Positions 32,719 through 44,445 are shown, counted from the first letter of the stretch. The stretch is 64,000 nucleotides of DNA from Diphasiastrum complanatum (GCA_029204225.1 MU831849.1:36656-100655); one strand, 5' to 3'. A program made the numbers and translations. Notes: generated from the sequence alone by a model not told the origin.

Positions 32719-33371
32719 TGTGAAAAACTCAGATCCAAAAGATGCTAAAGTTTCATAAAGATCTTGGCCATGGAAGTTATGCACATCTAGATTGAAAAAA
32801 TGATAGAAATTGTGATGTTAAGCATACTAAACATCAACTAAACATCAAAATCTGATCATAAGCTTCCACAAACAGAAACTTGCTGTCCCTGTCCGTACTT
32901 CAGAGCCTACAACCTGCATTTCACACGTGTGAAGCCATAGCAACAAAGAAATCACAATTCTAGTGGCTAGAATGCAAGATATGAACAAAAAAGTGAGAGA
33001 GAAGAAGATGGATCTTCAAAGAGCATAACATTCATTCAATAGAATGAAAATGAGATGTGTACATACTCGTGGAGATGGCTATTTATAGCAGCCATAGTGC
33101 CTCTTGGCCACTTGTCTTATGATAGGCTAAAATTGGGGTCCAATAGGATTCACCCATCTACCTAGAAATTTGGTCAAATAGGAATGCACCAAATTATGAG
33201 CCAATAGAAGAGCTCCACACTCGACCTCCTCTAATTAATGTGACCTCAAAAGTAGTGTACACATACTTTGGGCCTCTACATACATGTATGAACCTATCTC
33301 TAACTTTTATTTGGCCATAGGCCTACAAAATCTCAAGTTAGGAAAATACTACTAGTTGACAATTTTTCACA
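32719..33371 (-). repeat. Copia F 3' LTR (left copy)
   Basis: 653 bp. In element orientation it opens TGTGAAAAATTG and closes TTTTTCACA. A TATAAATA box (minus strand) is at 33080-33087, and the CACACGTGTG palindrome is at 32922-32931. The stop codon of gag-pol overlaps its first bases. Confidence 0.95.
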
Positions 33372-36300
33372 CTCCCTCTTCAACTAGTTTTAGCATAGAT
33401 TTAGAAAGTACACCAAGACTTGTTCTATGCTTGAAAAATAAGTCCTTTCCCAATGCTTTGGTAAAGATATCAGCCACACATTCCTTTGATGGGACATGTT
33501 CAAGCTTGATCTCTTTTGCCAACACTTGTTCTCTCACAAAATGGTAAGCCACCTCGATATGTTTGCTCCTTGCATGGAAAACCGGATTGCTTGCTAGACT
33601 TTGGGCTGAAAGGTTGTCACAAAAGATGATTGGACTCTCTGAAAAATCCAGCAAATGAAGCTCCATAATCATCCTCTTGATCCACACCATCTCCTTTGTG
33701 CATGATGTCAAAGCTTTGTACTCGGCCTCACTAGAAGAAAGTGATATAGTTGCTTGTTTCTTCGACATCCATGAGATAGCTCCATCACCTATGAAAATAG
33801 CATGTGCATTTATGGATTTTCTATCCATAAGGTCTCCTGCAAAATCTGAATCTGAAAAACCAAATAAGTTAGGTGATGAGCCTCTATAAACAATGCCAAA
33901 ATCTTTTGTTCCCGAGATGTATCTCAAGATCCTCTTTCCTAGTTTCCAATGTTCTATGCTAGGATCTTGCATGAATTGGCTTAATCTACCAACACAATAA
34001 GATAAATCAGGTCTTGTGATGGTTAGATATATAAGAGAACCTATTAGCTTCCTATAGAGAGTAATGTCCTCGAAGGATCTTTCATTACCTCTTATAGTTA
34101 GCTTTACATGTGATTCCATAGGTGTATCAATAGGATTTGCATCTACCATATGAAATCTATTGAGAATAGAAATAGCATACTTCTCTTGTGAAATAAAAGT
34201 GATTTGAGAAGTTCTAATTACTTCTATTCCTAAGATATAGCTCAAAAGACCAAGATCATGCACTTCAAATTCCTTTTTTAGTGCTTTCTTGATATCTTCT
34301 ATATCTTCCTTGTTCCCTCCACTTAAAATAATGTCATCCACATAAATTAGAAGGATTGTAACATCATTAGCACTAATTCTAAAGTAAAGTGAATGATCAT
34401 ACTCACTCATAGTGAAGTTTTGAGAAAGTAGAAAAGAGTTAAGCCTAGCATACCAACTCCTTGGTGCTTGCTTAAGACCATACAAACTTTTTTGTAGAAA
34501 ACACACATGATTAGGCTTGCTATGAGAAACATAGCTCTCGGGTTGCTCCATGTAGACTTCCTCTTCAAGATCACCATTCAAGAAAGCATTAGAAATGTCT
34601 AATTGCCAAAGATCCCATCCATAAAGAGTTGCAAGGGAAATGATTACTCTTATGCTCACCATCTTTGCCACGGGTGCAAAGGTTTCCTCATAGTCAATGC
34701 CATGCTCTTGAGCATAACCTTTAGCCACCAACCTTGCCTTCAACTTGTTGATAGATCCATCTTGATTTGTCTTTACCTTGAAGATCCATTTGCATCCAAT
34801 TGCACTTTTGCCCTTTGGAAGCTCCACCAATCTCCATGTGTTGTTCTTCATAAGTGCTTCAAACTCAAGATCCATTGCTTGGATCCATTCCTCTTTTTGC
34901 CTTGCTTCATCTACACATGAAGGTACATCAAAAGAAGTTAGGAAAGCATAGTTGGATCCATCCACCACTTGCTTACCTTTGTCATCATAAGTGAGCCTTG
35001 AGGGTTTCACTTTATGCCTTGGAGTTCTCCTTGGAATTTGACTTGAAGAGGCTTCTTCAACATCCACATCCAATGTGTCATCAACTCCATTGTCATCAAG
35101 CACATTAGTTGCAACAACACCATCATCACTTGAAACAACTTTTGGAATGTTACTTTCATCAAAAATGACATCCCTACTTGTGAACACTTTCTTGATTGAA
35201 GGAACATAAATCCTATATGCTTTGCTTACTTCACTATAACCAACAAAAATGCCCTTTCTTGAAGATGGATCCTCCTTAGTTCTATCATCAAGAGTAATGT
35301 TGAAGTAGCAAATGCATCCAAAAGTTCTTAGAAACTTGACATTAGGCTTCGTACCAAACAAAGCTTCAAAAGGGGTTTTTCCTTCCAATACAACACTTGG
35401 CCATCTATTGCATAGGAAATTTGCACACAACAAAGCATCACTCCAAAAAGGTTTAGGAAGATTAGCATTCAATCTCATTGCCTTTGCACTCTCACACAAG
35501 GTTCTATTCTTCCTCTCGGCCACTCCATTTTGTTGTGGTGTTCTTGGACATGTGTACTCCCTCTTGATCCCATGCTCATCGCAAAAGGCTTTGAATTTGT
35601 TAGAAATGTATTCACCACCATTGTCGCTCCTCAAGCATTTGATTTTGGTTGTAAATTGAGTCTCAATAGCAACTTTGAACTTGACAAACACATCAAACAC
35701 CTCATCCTTGCTCTTTAGTAGATAAACCCAACAAAATCTACTAAAATCATCAATGAAAGTTACATACATCTTAGCACCTCCATTGCTAATTGTAGTAACA
35801 CCATGAATATCCGAATGCAAGAGAGAAAAAGGCATCTTAGATCTAGATATAGATCTAGTATATGGCAATCTATGTGATTTAGACAAAGCACATTCTTCAC
35901 AAACATGATTCAAGCAAGTAAGAGACTTGGGAAGTCCCCTTACTACCTCCTTTTTGGCTATTACCTCCAAGGCCTTGTAGTTGAGATGTCCCATCCTTTT
36001 ATGCCATACCTCTTGAATTGACATTTGTTCATTTGCCATGCATCCAACTTGGTTAGCAACAACACATGCATCAAGCTTGAACAATTTCCCTTGCCTTTTC
36101 CCTTTTGCAATGATACTACACCCCTTTTTGATCAAGCAAGCATCACCATCAAACTCAACTTTGAATCCTTTGTCAAGCATTTGGCTTACACTAAGTAAGT
36201 TCTTGGTAATGGATGGAATGAGCAAAACATCTTTCAATTCTATATTCCTATTTGTAGAAAGTGAAATAGGAATTGTGCCAATCCCCTTGATTGTACACTC

Positions 36301-37317
36301 ACCATCATTTGCGGTATAGATTACCTTCCTATCACCATCAAATGCCATTAAAGATGAAAAATACTCTTTATGATATGTCATATGAGAAGTGGCTCCACTA
36401 TCAATCCACCAAGGATCAATGTCTCCATGATTAGCCAACAAGCAAGATGACATAACAAAAGCATCATTTGAAAGAAGCTCATCCCCACCCTCATCAATAG
36501 TTAGATTGGTTTGCTTTTCCCCTTGATCCCTCTTTTTCTTGAAACAATCACTAGCAAAATGCCCTTTGACTCCACAATAGAAACATTTTAGCTTAGATCT
36601 ATCCTTCTTTTTGCCAAAAGTAGAGTGCTCACCTTGGTCTTGCCCTTTAGACCAATTGCTTTTACCTTTGCCCTTGAACTTGCCTTTAGAGAACATTGCC
36701 TCCTCTTCTCCTCCTTGAGATGTAGAAGATGCTCCCACTCTTGCTTGCAACCTGAATTCTTCAGCCAACAAGACCTCTTGCAAGTCTCCAACACTTGGTA
36801 AACATTTTTGGATAGCATAACTTTGAACAAGATTAGCATGATCATCCAACAAGCCATTGAGAATCACTTGAACAAGCTCCTCATTATTTATGCCATCATT
36901 AATGCATGCTAACTCATCATTCAATGCTTTAACTCTCAAAACAAAAGCATGTCCACTCTCACTCTTCTTTTGCATACAAGAAAAGATTTGCCTTCTTAAA
37001 GTCAACACTCTAGAAGTAGACTTGGATTCATAAACCTTCTTCAAGGCTTCCCAAGCTTCACTAGATGATGTGCACTTACCAACCTCTTTGATAAGCTCAT
37101 TTGTCACATTCATCTTGATCATGTGAAGGGCTTTCTTTGCCCTCTTGTCATACCTCAATTGTTCTTGAGGTGCCAAAGGTCTCTCCTCCACACCTACAAC
37201 AATATCCATCAACTCATTCATCTCAAGCAAAGACTCCATCCTTACTTTCCAAGTAGAATAGTTGAGGGAGGTAAGCCTATCATTGCTTTCCAACATGTAG
37301 CCTCCATTTGTAGCCAT
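33367..37317 (-). CDS. Copia F gag-pol polyprotein, intact
   Basis: 1316 aa, one frame, within the usual size of a complete plant Copia polyprotein. UBN2 gag runs about 10-200 (YSTWKVRMESLLEMN). The zinc knuckle is C245, C248, H253, C258 (CFYCGVKGHFASDC). The protease active site is WIDSGATSHMT (D306). The integrase zinc-binding part has HKRMGHLNYKAL and CEECALSK, and the core has LLHSDIHG, SDNGGEY and NGVAERKNRT. Reverse transcriptase has CKWIFKVK, NGDLEEEVYMEQPESY, LYGLKQAPRSWY and the catalytic LIYVDDIIL. RNase H has FSDSDFAGDLMDRKS, SSSEAEYKAL and HARSKHIEVAYHFVREQV. All catalytic signatures I can check are present. The TGA overlaps the LTR start. Confidence 0.95.
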   Translation of the reverse strand: MATNGGYMLESNDRLTSLNYSTWKVRMESLLEMNELMDIVVGVEERPLAPQEQLRYDKRAKKALHMIKMNVTNELIKEVGKCTSSSEAWEALKKVYESKSTSRVLTLRRQIFSCMQKKSESGHAFVLRVKALNDELACINDGINNEELVQVILNGLLDDHANLVQSYAIQKCLPSVGDLQEVLLAEEFRLQARVGASSTSQGGEEEAMFSKGKFKGKGKSNWSKGQDQGEHSTFGKKKDRSKLKCFYCGVKGHFASDCFKKKRDQGEKQTNLTIDEGGDELLSNDAFVMSSCLLANHGDIDPWWIDSGATSHMTYHKEYFSSLMAFDGDRKVIYTANDGECTIKGIGTIPISLSTNRNIELKDVLLIPSITKNLLSVSQMLDKGFKVEFDGDACLIKKGCSIIAKGKRQGKLFKLDACVVANQVGCMANEQMSIQEVWHKRMGHLNYKALEVIAKKEVVRGLPKSLTCLNHVCEECALSKSHRLPYTRSISRSKMPFSLLHSDIHGVTTISNGGAKMYVTFIDDFSRFCWVYLLKSKDEVFDVFVKFKVAIETQFTTKIKCLRSDNGGEYISNKFKAFCDEHGIKREYTCPRTPQQNGVAERKNRTLCESAKAMRLNANLPKPFWSDALLCANFLCNRWPSVVLEGKTPFEALFGTKPNVKFLRTFGCICYFNITLDDRTKEDPSSRKGIFVGYSEVSKAYRIYVPSIKKVFTSRDVIFDESNIPKVVSSDDGVVATNVLDDNGVDDTLDVDVEEASSSQIPRRTPRHKVKPSRLTYDDKGKQVVDGSNYAFLTSFDVPSCVDEARQKEEWIQAMDLEFEALMKNNTWRLVELPKGKSAIGCKWIFKVKTNQDGSINKLKARLVAKGYAQEHGIDYEETFAPVAKMVSIRVIISLATLYGWDLWQLDISNAFLNGDLEEEVYMEQPESYVSHSKPNHVCFLQKSLYGLKQAPRSWYARLNSFLLSQNFTMSEYDHSLYFRISANDVTILLIYVDDIILSGGNKEDIEDIKKALKKEFEVHDLGLLSYILGIEVIRTSQITFISQEKYAISILNRFHMVDANPIDTPMESHVKLTIRGNERSFEDITLYRKLIGSLIYLTITRPDLSYCVGRLSQFMQDPSIEHWKLGKRILRYISGTKDFGIVYRGSSPNLFGFSDSDFAGDLMDRKSINAHAIFIGDGAISWMSKKQATISLSSSEAEYKALTSCTKEMVWIKRMIMELHLLDFSESPIIFCDNLSAQSLASNPVFHARSKHIEVAYHFVREQVLAKEIKLEHVPSKECVADIFTKALGKDLFFKHRTSLGVLSKSMLKLVEEGV

Positions 37318-37904
37318 GTTGCAATGATTGATCTCTGATCTTTGACCTGTTCCAATGCACTAAGCACTCTCTTGAATCAACAAATGAAACACAAGAAGAA
37401 ATCACAAAGATTTGGAACCTAAAACCTTACTTTTTCCTCACTTTTTCCTCAATTTTAGCCACTAGTTTTATGATTTCTTGATCAAACCAAGACCAAACCT
37501 CAATATACTTGCTTTTCCCTCACTCCTAAGATTGAAATACACTCTTGAATCATTCAGCAAACTGAAAATCAGAGGGTTACATCAATTTTGAAGTTTTTGA
37601 CATGAAGAAGCAAGAAATTGAATCAAAAAACTATATGCTAGAATGGAAAACTAATAGGATCTTGTTGGATCTTGCATCTCCCTCTTTCCAAAACAAATTT
37701 TGTCTCCTTATTCTGATAAGTACAGAGGGAATTCGCCCTACTTCAATTGAAATGCATACAAATGATGTTTTGATCACAAAGATCCAATTTCTACACATAA
37801 ATCAACAAGATTTTTAGCTAGAAACTTGATTGGAATGCTACAAAAGCAAACTCGCCCACAAATCTCTTCTAAATCTGGCAAAACCTGCACATTTGGCCGC
37901 CTAA

Positions 37905-37917
37905 TGCTCTGATACCA
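37905..37917 (-). promoter_or_regulatory. Copia F primer-binding site
   Basis: On the minus strand TGGTATCAGAGCA follows the 5' LTR directly, the Met-tRNA-type Copia site. Confidence 0.85.
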
Positions 37918-38570
37918 TGTGAAAAACTCAGATCCAAAAGATGCTAAAGTTTCATAAAGATCTTGGCCATGGAAGTTATGCACATCTAGATTGAAAAAAT
38001 GATAGAAATTGTGATGTTAAGCATACTAAACATCAACTAAACATCAAAATCTGATCATAAGCTTCCACAAACAGAAACTTGCTGTCCCTGTCCGTACTTC
38101 AGAGCCTACAACCTGCATTTCACACGTGTGAAGCCATAGCAACAAAGAAATCACAATTCTAGTGGCTAGAATGCAAGATATGAACAAAAAAGTGAGAGAG
38201 AAGAAGATGGATCTTCAAAGAGCATAACATTCATTCAATAGAATGAAAATGAGATGTGTACATACTCGTGGAGATGGCTATTTATAGCAGCCATAGTGCC
38301 TCTTGGCCACTTGTCTTATGATAGGCTAAAATTGGGGTCCAATAGGATTCACCCATCTACCTAGAAATTTGGTCAAATAGGAATGCACCAAATTATGAGC
38401 CAATAGAAGAGCTCCACACTCGACCTCCTCTAATTAATGTGACCTCAAAAGTAGTGTACACATACTTTGGGCCTCTACATACATGTATGAACCTATCTCT
38501 AACTTTTATTTGGCCATAGGCCTACAAAATCTCAAGTTAGGAAAATACTACTAGTTGACAATTTTTCACA
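37918..38570 (-). repeat. Copia F 5' LTR (right copy)
   Basis: 653 bp, apparently identical to the left copy. The promoter TATAAATA is at 38279-38286 (minus strand), and CACACGTGTG is at 38121-38130. Confidence 0.95.
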
Positions 38571-38575
38571 CTTTT

Positions 38576-39598
38576 GTTATTAAGCTAGCTGATCAAACGA
38601 CGGTTCATCCACGAAGAATGGTGGAAGATATACCTGTCAGGATTGCAGGAGTACAGTTCGTCATTACTTTCATCGTGATGGACTTACCAGAAGCACCAAA
38701 TGTCTACCGAGTTCTCTTAGGACGTCCATGGTTACGAGTTGAGCAAGTAATTCATAACTGAGGTACCGACAAAATCACTTTTGAAAATCGTGAAAGTGCA
38801 GTTAAAATTGATCCTACGACTTGGACTATCAAGCCAGTGGTTCAAAAAGCGGATGACGATTCATCAACAACGGATCACAATTGTGATCGACCAGAGAAAA
38901 AATTGGGAGTTCATTACGATTCTCAAACGGATACTGTCAATTGGAACGAAGCTCTTGCAACAATTGATTGTACAGCAGGATATATGTGTCAACAAGATAT
39001 TCAATCAGAGATGAGCGAGATTTCCTTGTTAGATTGAACTTTGGATACACCAATCAGGTTTCCACTAAATGTGTTGAATGTAGCTTGGATATCAACGGAA
39101 CCTATACCAGATCCAATTGAGGATGATCTCATACCAATGAGCCATGCCTTAACTTATGATGACAATGTAGAACTTACGGATGAACAAATTCTACATCATA
39201 TGGATCCGACCAGATTTGAAATGCGTAATGTTCCTGATGAACCAACAATCAAATCGTCCAAAGCAGTTATATTGAAGGGAGACAGGATGGCAGGTTTGAT
39301 GACGAAGAAACAAACAAAGCAACATTATAATACGGTCCTGAAATAGAAAAATCCCCCTCAAAAGATCGATTTTAAGGAAGTGCCACCTCTATTGGATAAT
39401 GGCAAAGGAAAAGTCAAGAATGATTCCTCAAGTCAGATCTCCAGCAAGACATCATCGTCTAGGAAGTCTTCACCTGTGAAGAAAGATTTATCATCCTGAA
39501 AGTCATCACCTCCACGATCAATTCTTGCTAAGAAGACTAAACGAAGAGCCAAGACAAGTCCTTTCGAAAAAGAACAAGCAAATGTAGTCCAGCATGAT
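38576..39598 (+). pseudogene. Gypsy E protease second half and protease-RT linker
   Basis: Resuming after Copia F, the frame reads IKLADQTTVHPRRMVEDIPV and VLLGRPWLRVEQVIHN. The LLGRPWL block is the conserved end of plant Gypsy proteases. A linker of several hundred codons follows with stops at 38760, 39037 and 39345, including a block TLDTPIRFPLNVLNVAW that is conserved in Gypsy G. Confidence 0.8.
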
Positions 39599-40794
39599 AT
39601 GCCAGAGCATTTTAAACGTTATACACTGGATGATGTGGTTATCATGTTACCTAAAGCACATCGTGAACCTGAAGAACACATGCCGGAATCTAAAGAGGTT
39701 TACGATGGCCCAACTAGGACGCAACCAATGAATCTTGCAGAACCAGGAGAACCGAAAAAGATTGTACAAGTGGGAACACAACTTACTCCTAAACAGTATC
39801 AAGCACTCTGTTTGCTACTTAGTAAGTATCAAGATTGTTTTGCATGGACTTATCAAGATTTGAAGGGTATTCCGACATCAGTCATTGAACATACCATACC
39901 TTTAGTACCTGATGCAGTACCAAAGGTTTCAAAGTTCTATCGCTGTAATCCTAATGTGGCAGATCTGATAAAGAAAGAACTTCAGAGATTTCTTGACGCC
40001 GATTTCATTTATGAGATCGAGCATACCAAATGGATTTCAGCGATTGTCATTGTTCCTAAGAAAAATGAGAAATTGCGAATCTGTGTGAATCTCAAAGCAT
40101 TGAATAAAGTGACATGAAAGGATCACTTTCCGTTACCTTTTACTGAAGGCATTTTGGATCATCTTACTGGAGCGAAAGCTTATAGTTTCCTAGATGGATT
40201 TAGTGGTTACAACCAGGTTAAGATTGCACCTGCCGATCGCCACAAAACTGCTTTTGCAACAGAATGGGACACCTATGCTTACAAAGTAATGTCGTTTGGA
40301 CTCTTAATGCACCAAGTTCATTCCAAAGAGTAATGCAATTTGCCTTTAAAGATTATCTGCAGAAATTCCTTGAAATTTACTTGGACGACTTGGGAGTTCA
40401 TAGTACAAATACAGACCACCTGGATCGATTGGAGAAACTCTTTGAAAGATGCCGCAAATATCAGATTTCTCTAAATCTAGAAAAATGCCAGATATGGGTT
40501 TCTCACGGAGTGGTGCTTGGATATGTGATATCAAGACATGGTATTGCCACCGATTACTCTAAGATCAAAGTTATTGTGGAATTGCCACCGCCAGCAACAA
40601 TTCGAGGAGTTTATGTGTTTATGGGTCATGCGAACTACTATCGAATTTTTATTATCTTCTTTGCGGATTTAGCACGACCTATATACAAATTAACTATTGT
40701 TCCTATTTGGACAGTAGAGGCGTTAGAAGCCTTTGAAAAGTTAAAAAAACATTATCTTCAACACCAATACTACGTTCTCCATATTGGACATTAG
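39599..40794 (+). pseudogene. Gypsy E reverse transcriptase
   Basis: The frame from 39599 includes YIPLVP-like substrate-side sequence, IYEIEHTKWISAIVIVPKKN and LRICVNLKALNK, then a stop. FLDGFSGYNQVKIAP and TAFATEWDTYAYKVMSFGL follow, then a frameshift. The second frame (40264-40794) has PSSFQRVMQFAF and the catalytic box FLEIYLDDLGVHS, then the thumb region ISLNLEKCQIWVSHGVVLGY. The YLDD box is intact but the gene is broken by one stop and one frameshift. Confidence 0.85.
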
Positions 40795-41160
40795 AGTTTC
40801 ATGTTTATACGGATGCCTCAAAATATGCCATTGGATCAGTTTTGACGCAGCTAGGTGACTATAAGAAGGATTATCCTATACGATTTGCAAGCAGACAGTT
40901 TATAGATCCATAGAAGAATTATTCAACAGCAGAATGTGAAGCGTTAGCCATGATTTTTTCTGTTTGGAAATTTCGTCACTACCTCATGGAAACACACTTT
41001 GTATTTTATACGGATCATCAACCGTTACTTTACTTGGTAAATAAGACGTGTAATACTGGACGTATTGCAAGATGGTTATTATTATTAACTGAATTTGACT
41101 TTCGAATTGTGGTCAGAAAGGAGAAGCAACATTATCTAGCCGATCATGTTTCACAAATTG
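40795..41160 (+). pseudogene. Gypsy E RNase H
   Basis: The sequence FHVYTDASKYAIGSVLTQ (catalytic Asp), FASRQFIDP, a TAG at about 40911, then YSTAECEALAMIFSVWKFRH (catalytic Glu) and VFYTDHQPLLYL (catalytic Asp) is a complete Ty3-type RNase H with one stop. I see only one RNase H domain. Confidence 0.85.
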
Positions 41161-42485
41161 AATCCGCACCAGTTAATACTGAAGTAGATGATGAAACTGT
41201 GTTGTTCTATGTTGAAGCAGTACCTGAGTGGGTGGCAGATATTGTTGAGTACCTGATGCTAGGACAATCGAATGACTCTTTGACAAAAGTACAGAAAAGA
41301 CAATTGATTCATAAGGCTCAACCTTATCAATTAATTACAGGACAATTGTATCGTTGTGAATCAGATAATATTTTACGAAGATGTGTTCTACCGCATGAAG
41401 TACCAGATCTAATCATGTTTTCACATGATGGAATGGGTGGAGGACACTTCTCTACAAATATTACTGTTCACAAACTTTTGCAATCCGGTTGTTGGTGGCC
41501 TACGCTTCATAAGGACACAGAAAATTTTATTCAGACATGTGATGTCTGCCAGCGAGCATGACGGCCTACTCGACAAAATTATGAACCCTTACATCCAATT
41601 TTATCGCAAGCACCGTTTGAAAATTGGGGACTGGATTATGTTGGTCCTATTCATCCTGCTGCTCAAGGATCTCAGGCCCGCTACATTATCGTTGCAACTG
41701 ATTATATGACCAAGTGGGTTGAAGCCAAAGTTGTCAAAGTGGCTGATGCGAAATCTACGGTGAAGTTTCTATATGAAAATATTATAATCAGATTTGGATG
41801 TCCGATCGAAATTGTCAGTGATCGGGGTACACACTTTGTTAATCAAACAATAAAGTGTTTACTGGAAGATTTTTTTGTTATACACAGATTTAGTACTCCC
41901 TATTATCCTAGAGGGAATGGCCAAGCTGAATCTTCAAACAAGATTCTCTGCACCATTATTACAAAGACAGTTGAAGCAAGTCGCTTAGATTGGGAACATA
42001 AACTATATGCAGCATTATGGGCATTCAGAATGGCTTACAAAAATAGTACAAATCAAACACCTTTTCAACTGGTTTATGGTCAAGACGTTGTTATGCCAAT
42101 TGAATTTTTAAACCCATCTTTACGCATAGCAGCAATGGAACGATTAAATGAGGATCAGTCTTTACAACTTCGTCATGAAGCGTTGCACAAATTATGTGAA
42201 ACTCGATTGATGGCTGTTCATGCCTCAGCAGCAGAGAAAGCCCGCCGCAAGGCATGGCACGATCGTCGATTGCACAAGAAAGATCTGGAAGCAGGAGATC
42301 TTGCATTGATGTACAAAACCAAGCTGATCAAGGGTAAGTTGAAGTTTATTGGGGATGGCCCGTATAAAGTGAAGGAAATCCTAAACTATGACGCAGTAAT
42401 TCTTGAGCACTTGGATGGAAAACGATTTGATAGCAGCCGATTACGCAAGTTTCGGCAGCCTGCTCCGCCAGTTCAGCAAATCTGA
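41161..42485 (+). pseudogene. Gypsy E integrase
   Basis: The zinc-binding H2C2 region (HDGMGGGHFSTNITVHKLL, CDVCQRA) ends at a TGA near 41561. The core reads NWGLDYVGPIHPAAQGSQAR, VATDYMTKWVEAKVVK, VSDRGTHFVNQTIKCLLEDF and GNGQAESSNKIL, giving the DDE residues. The C-terminal region GPYKVKEIL to LDGKRFDSSRLRKF ends at 42485, with no chromodomain. The stretch 41706-42485 is open for 259 codons. Confidence 0.85.
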
Positions 42486-43223
42486 TCTCAATATATTTTT
42501 CATTTTATTTGTTTTTTAATTTTTTGTTTTCAGTAATTAATTCGCTGACTTTTTTTGGAAAAAGACAATAAAAAAAAAATTAAAGAAAGACTGATGAGCG
42601 AAAGTCAAGAAGTCACAGTATTTTTATGGAAAATGACTTAGAAAATCACTGTTTTGGGCAGATTTGGCCAATACAGTATCACAAACCTTCGCTGAGCTCT
42701 CAGACTGTACATCCACATTAAATTTTTGAGTCAGGTGAATGTTCAGTGATATGCCATTTTGGGATCCTTCGCCGAGTATCATAACGTCATTATGAACCTT
42801 TGCCGACCTGCTAGACGATCTTAAAATGTCAAAATTAGGTTGTCCATAGGTTCAGATTGTGAAAAAAAAACATTTATGACAGTACCTGGATGAAGGACCC
42901 TTCTGGGTGAAGGTTCATCCTTCGCCAGCCCTAGAAAACGTTCGCCTGATAGGTTCAGATCTCTAGAAACCTTCACCGAGATTTTTATAGCCTATTTTTA
43001 CAGTATTGTACATGCTTGTAAATTTTTGTTCAGAATTGATCAGCCCAACTACTATTCAGTGTAATGGACCCACCAAATTCACCTATAAGTTGGCTGAATT
43101 CGATTCATTCCTCACTTGTGCTAGCGAAGCTCTTGCGAATTTTTCTTGCGACCAAAGCCTTCCACATTTCCTACATTGCCTTTTGATACACTCTCACGTG
43201 GTTATAATTCCTTTCTGATCATC
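42486..43223 (+). other. Gypsy E pol-to-extra-ORF spacer
   Basis: Non-coding, AT-rich, with repeated CCTTCGCC-like motifs at about 42683, 42766, 42794, 42916, 42940 and 42973. It resembles the 5' leader in style. Confidence 0.7.
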
Positions 43224-44250
43224 ATGTCGTCTACTGATATTTCCCAGTCTCTGCGCTATACTATCCATCGTGATGTCCCATCTGCAACAGACATCATGAT
43301 TCTTCCTAGCACAAGCATGGTCACTCTTACTACAATGGGTATTCATGAGAGAGCCTTTTCGGGACGCATCAATATGGATTTCATCACTCTTGCCTTCAAT
43401 ACGTGGAAGGAAGAAAAATCCAAGTTTTATATCACCTTCCAAGGAGCCACACACAAGGTGCGTGTCACTGAGGCCGCACTTGCAGCTATAGGAATCTCAT
43501 CTAGTACGCAAGTCTCACCCAATCACAAGCACGCCAAACAGGCCATCAAGCCATACATCGACCTCACCAACGATCTGCACTGGACTAATGATGGCTACGT
43601 TCTGGAAGCCATCACTGAGCCTTCCATCCACGCCGCTGCCCAGTTGTTGAATCCTTTTCTGATGGTTGGCAACCTCAGGAAAGACCGCATCACATCTCAA
43701 ATCCTTCACAGGATAGTGGAATCCCACATAAAGTTGACCAAAGCCCCTCTTGAACCATATAACTAGTTCAAGACTATTTCTGGTGAGTTCAAGCGAGCTA
43801 TTAAGGCCAATACAAAGCAGCAGTTCGCCGTTGACTCTCTATTGTCCCTCTTAGCCGCTTCTCACTTAGAAAACAGAATCCATGGCTTCAACCTGAATTC
43901 TGTGCTTTCGGTTTATGAAGAAGCACCGGCCGAGTCATCTCACCAGGCCTCAAGTTCTCATAGTCATCGTCGTCCATGCAGCGAGATCGTAATTCTTGAC
44001 TCGCCTTCCGCATCATGACGACGTACTAGGCATACCTCATCAGCTGCGCTTCCACCTCCTGCTGCTGTTCGCACTGAACTTCCCATTCCCCCTGCCTCTG
44101 ATGCTTCCCTCGCCTCTACTCCCATACAAGGACAGTATGTGACCATTGGACCTACCATTCCTATCACGGCTGGCCCAGGCCGCCTCACCCCCGCACACCG
44201 AAGCAACCTCACCCAACACACAGCTCTTCATGGATATGTTCGATGATTCT
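43224..44250 (+). pseudogene. Gypsy E extra ORF downstream of pol
   Basis: An open frame from ATG 43224 (180 codons to TAG at 43764) continues in the same frame for about 85 codons to a TGA near 44016, and then for another 75 or so, giving roughly 340 codons broken by two stops or clusters. The first part (MSSTDISQSLRYTIHRDVPS, ITLAFNTWKEEKSKFYITFQ, RVTEAALAAIGISSSTQVSP) is compact and looks folded. The C-terminal part is Ser/Pro/His-rich. I see no signal peptide or transmembrane segment, so an envelope protein is not supported. Position after integrase matches the additional ORFs of Tat/Athila elements. Function unknown. Confidence 0.6.
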
Positions 44251-44445
44251 GATCAGCTCCCTGCAACCGCATAGGATCAAGTAGATAAGGCAGTGCAATA
44301 TGCTAGATTTCAATACTGCACGCCTTGACTTTATGGAGAAAGTGCAGTATCATTTAATTAAGATTCGGCGCGAAGCCAATAAAAGTCCCCGATAACTGCA
44401 TATTGCAGGTGTCGTGGGACCGCCACCAGTTTTGGTGGGAGATAC

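Larger units (their letters stand above)
32719..38570 (-). mobile_element. Intact Ty1/Copia element F
   Basis: Both LTRs are 653 bp (32719-33371 and 37918-38570) and look identical by eye. The target duplication CTTTT (32714-32718 and 38571-38575) is perfect. The element lies antisense to its Gypsy host. On the minus strand it has a TGGTATCAGAGCA primer site, one uninterrupted 1316-codon gag-pol ORF, and a GAAGAGGGAG polypurine tract abutting the 3' LTR. By LTR identity it is the youngest insertion in the window and the only one with full coding capacity. Confidence 0.97.

Noticed and set aside
43146-44270. Envelope gene in Gypsy E
   Set aside because: The position is suggestive, but no signal peptide, transmembrane segment or glycoprotein-like cysteine pattern is visible.
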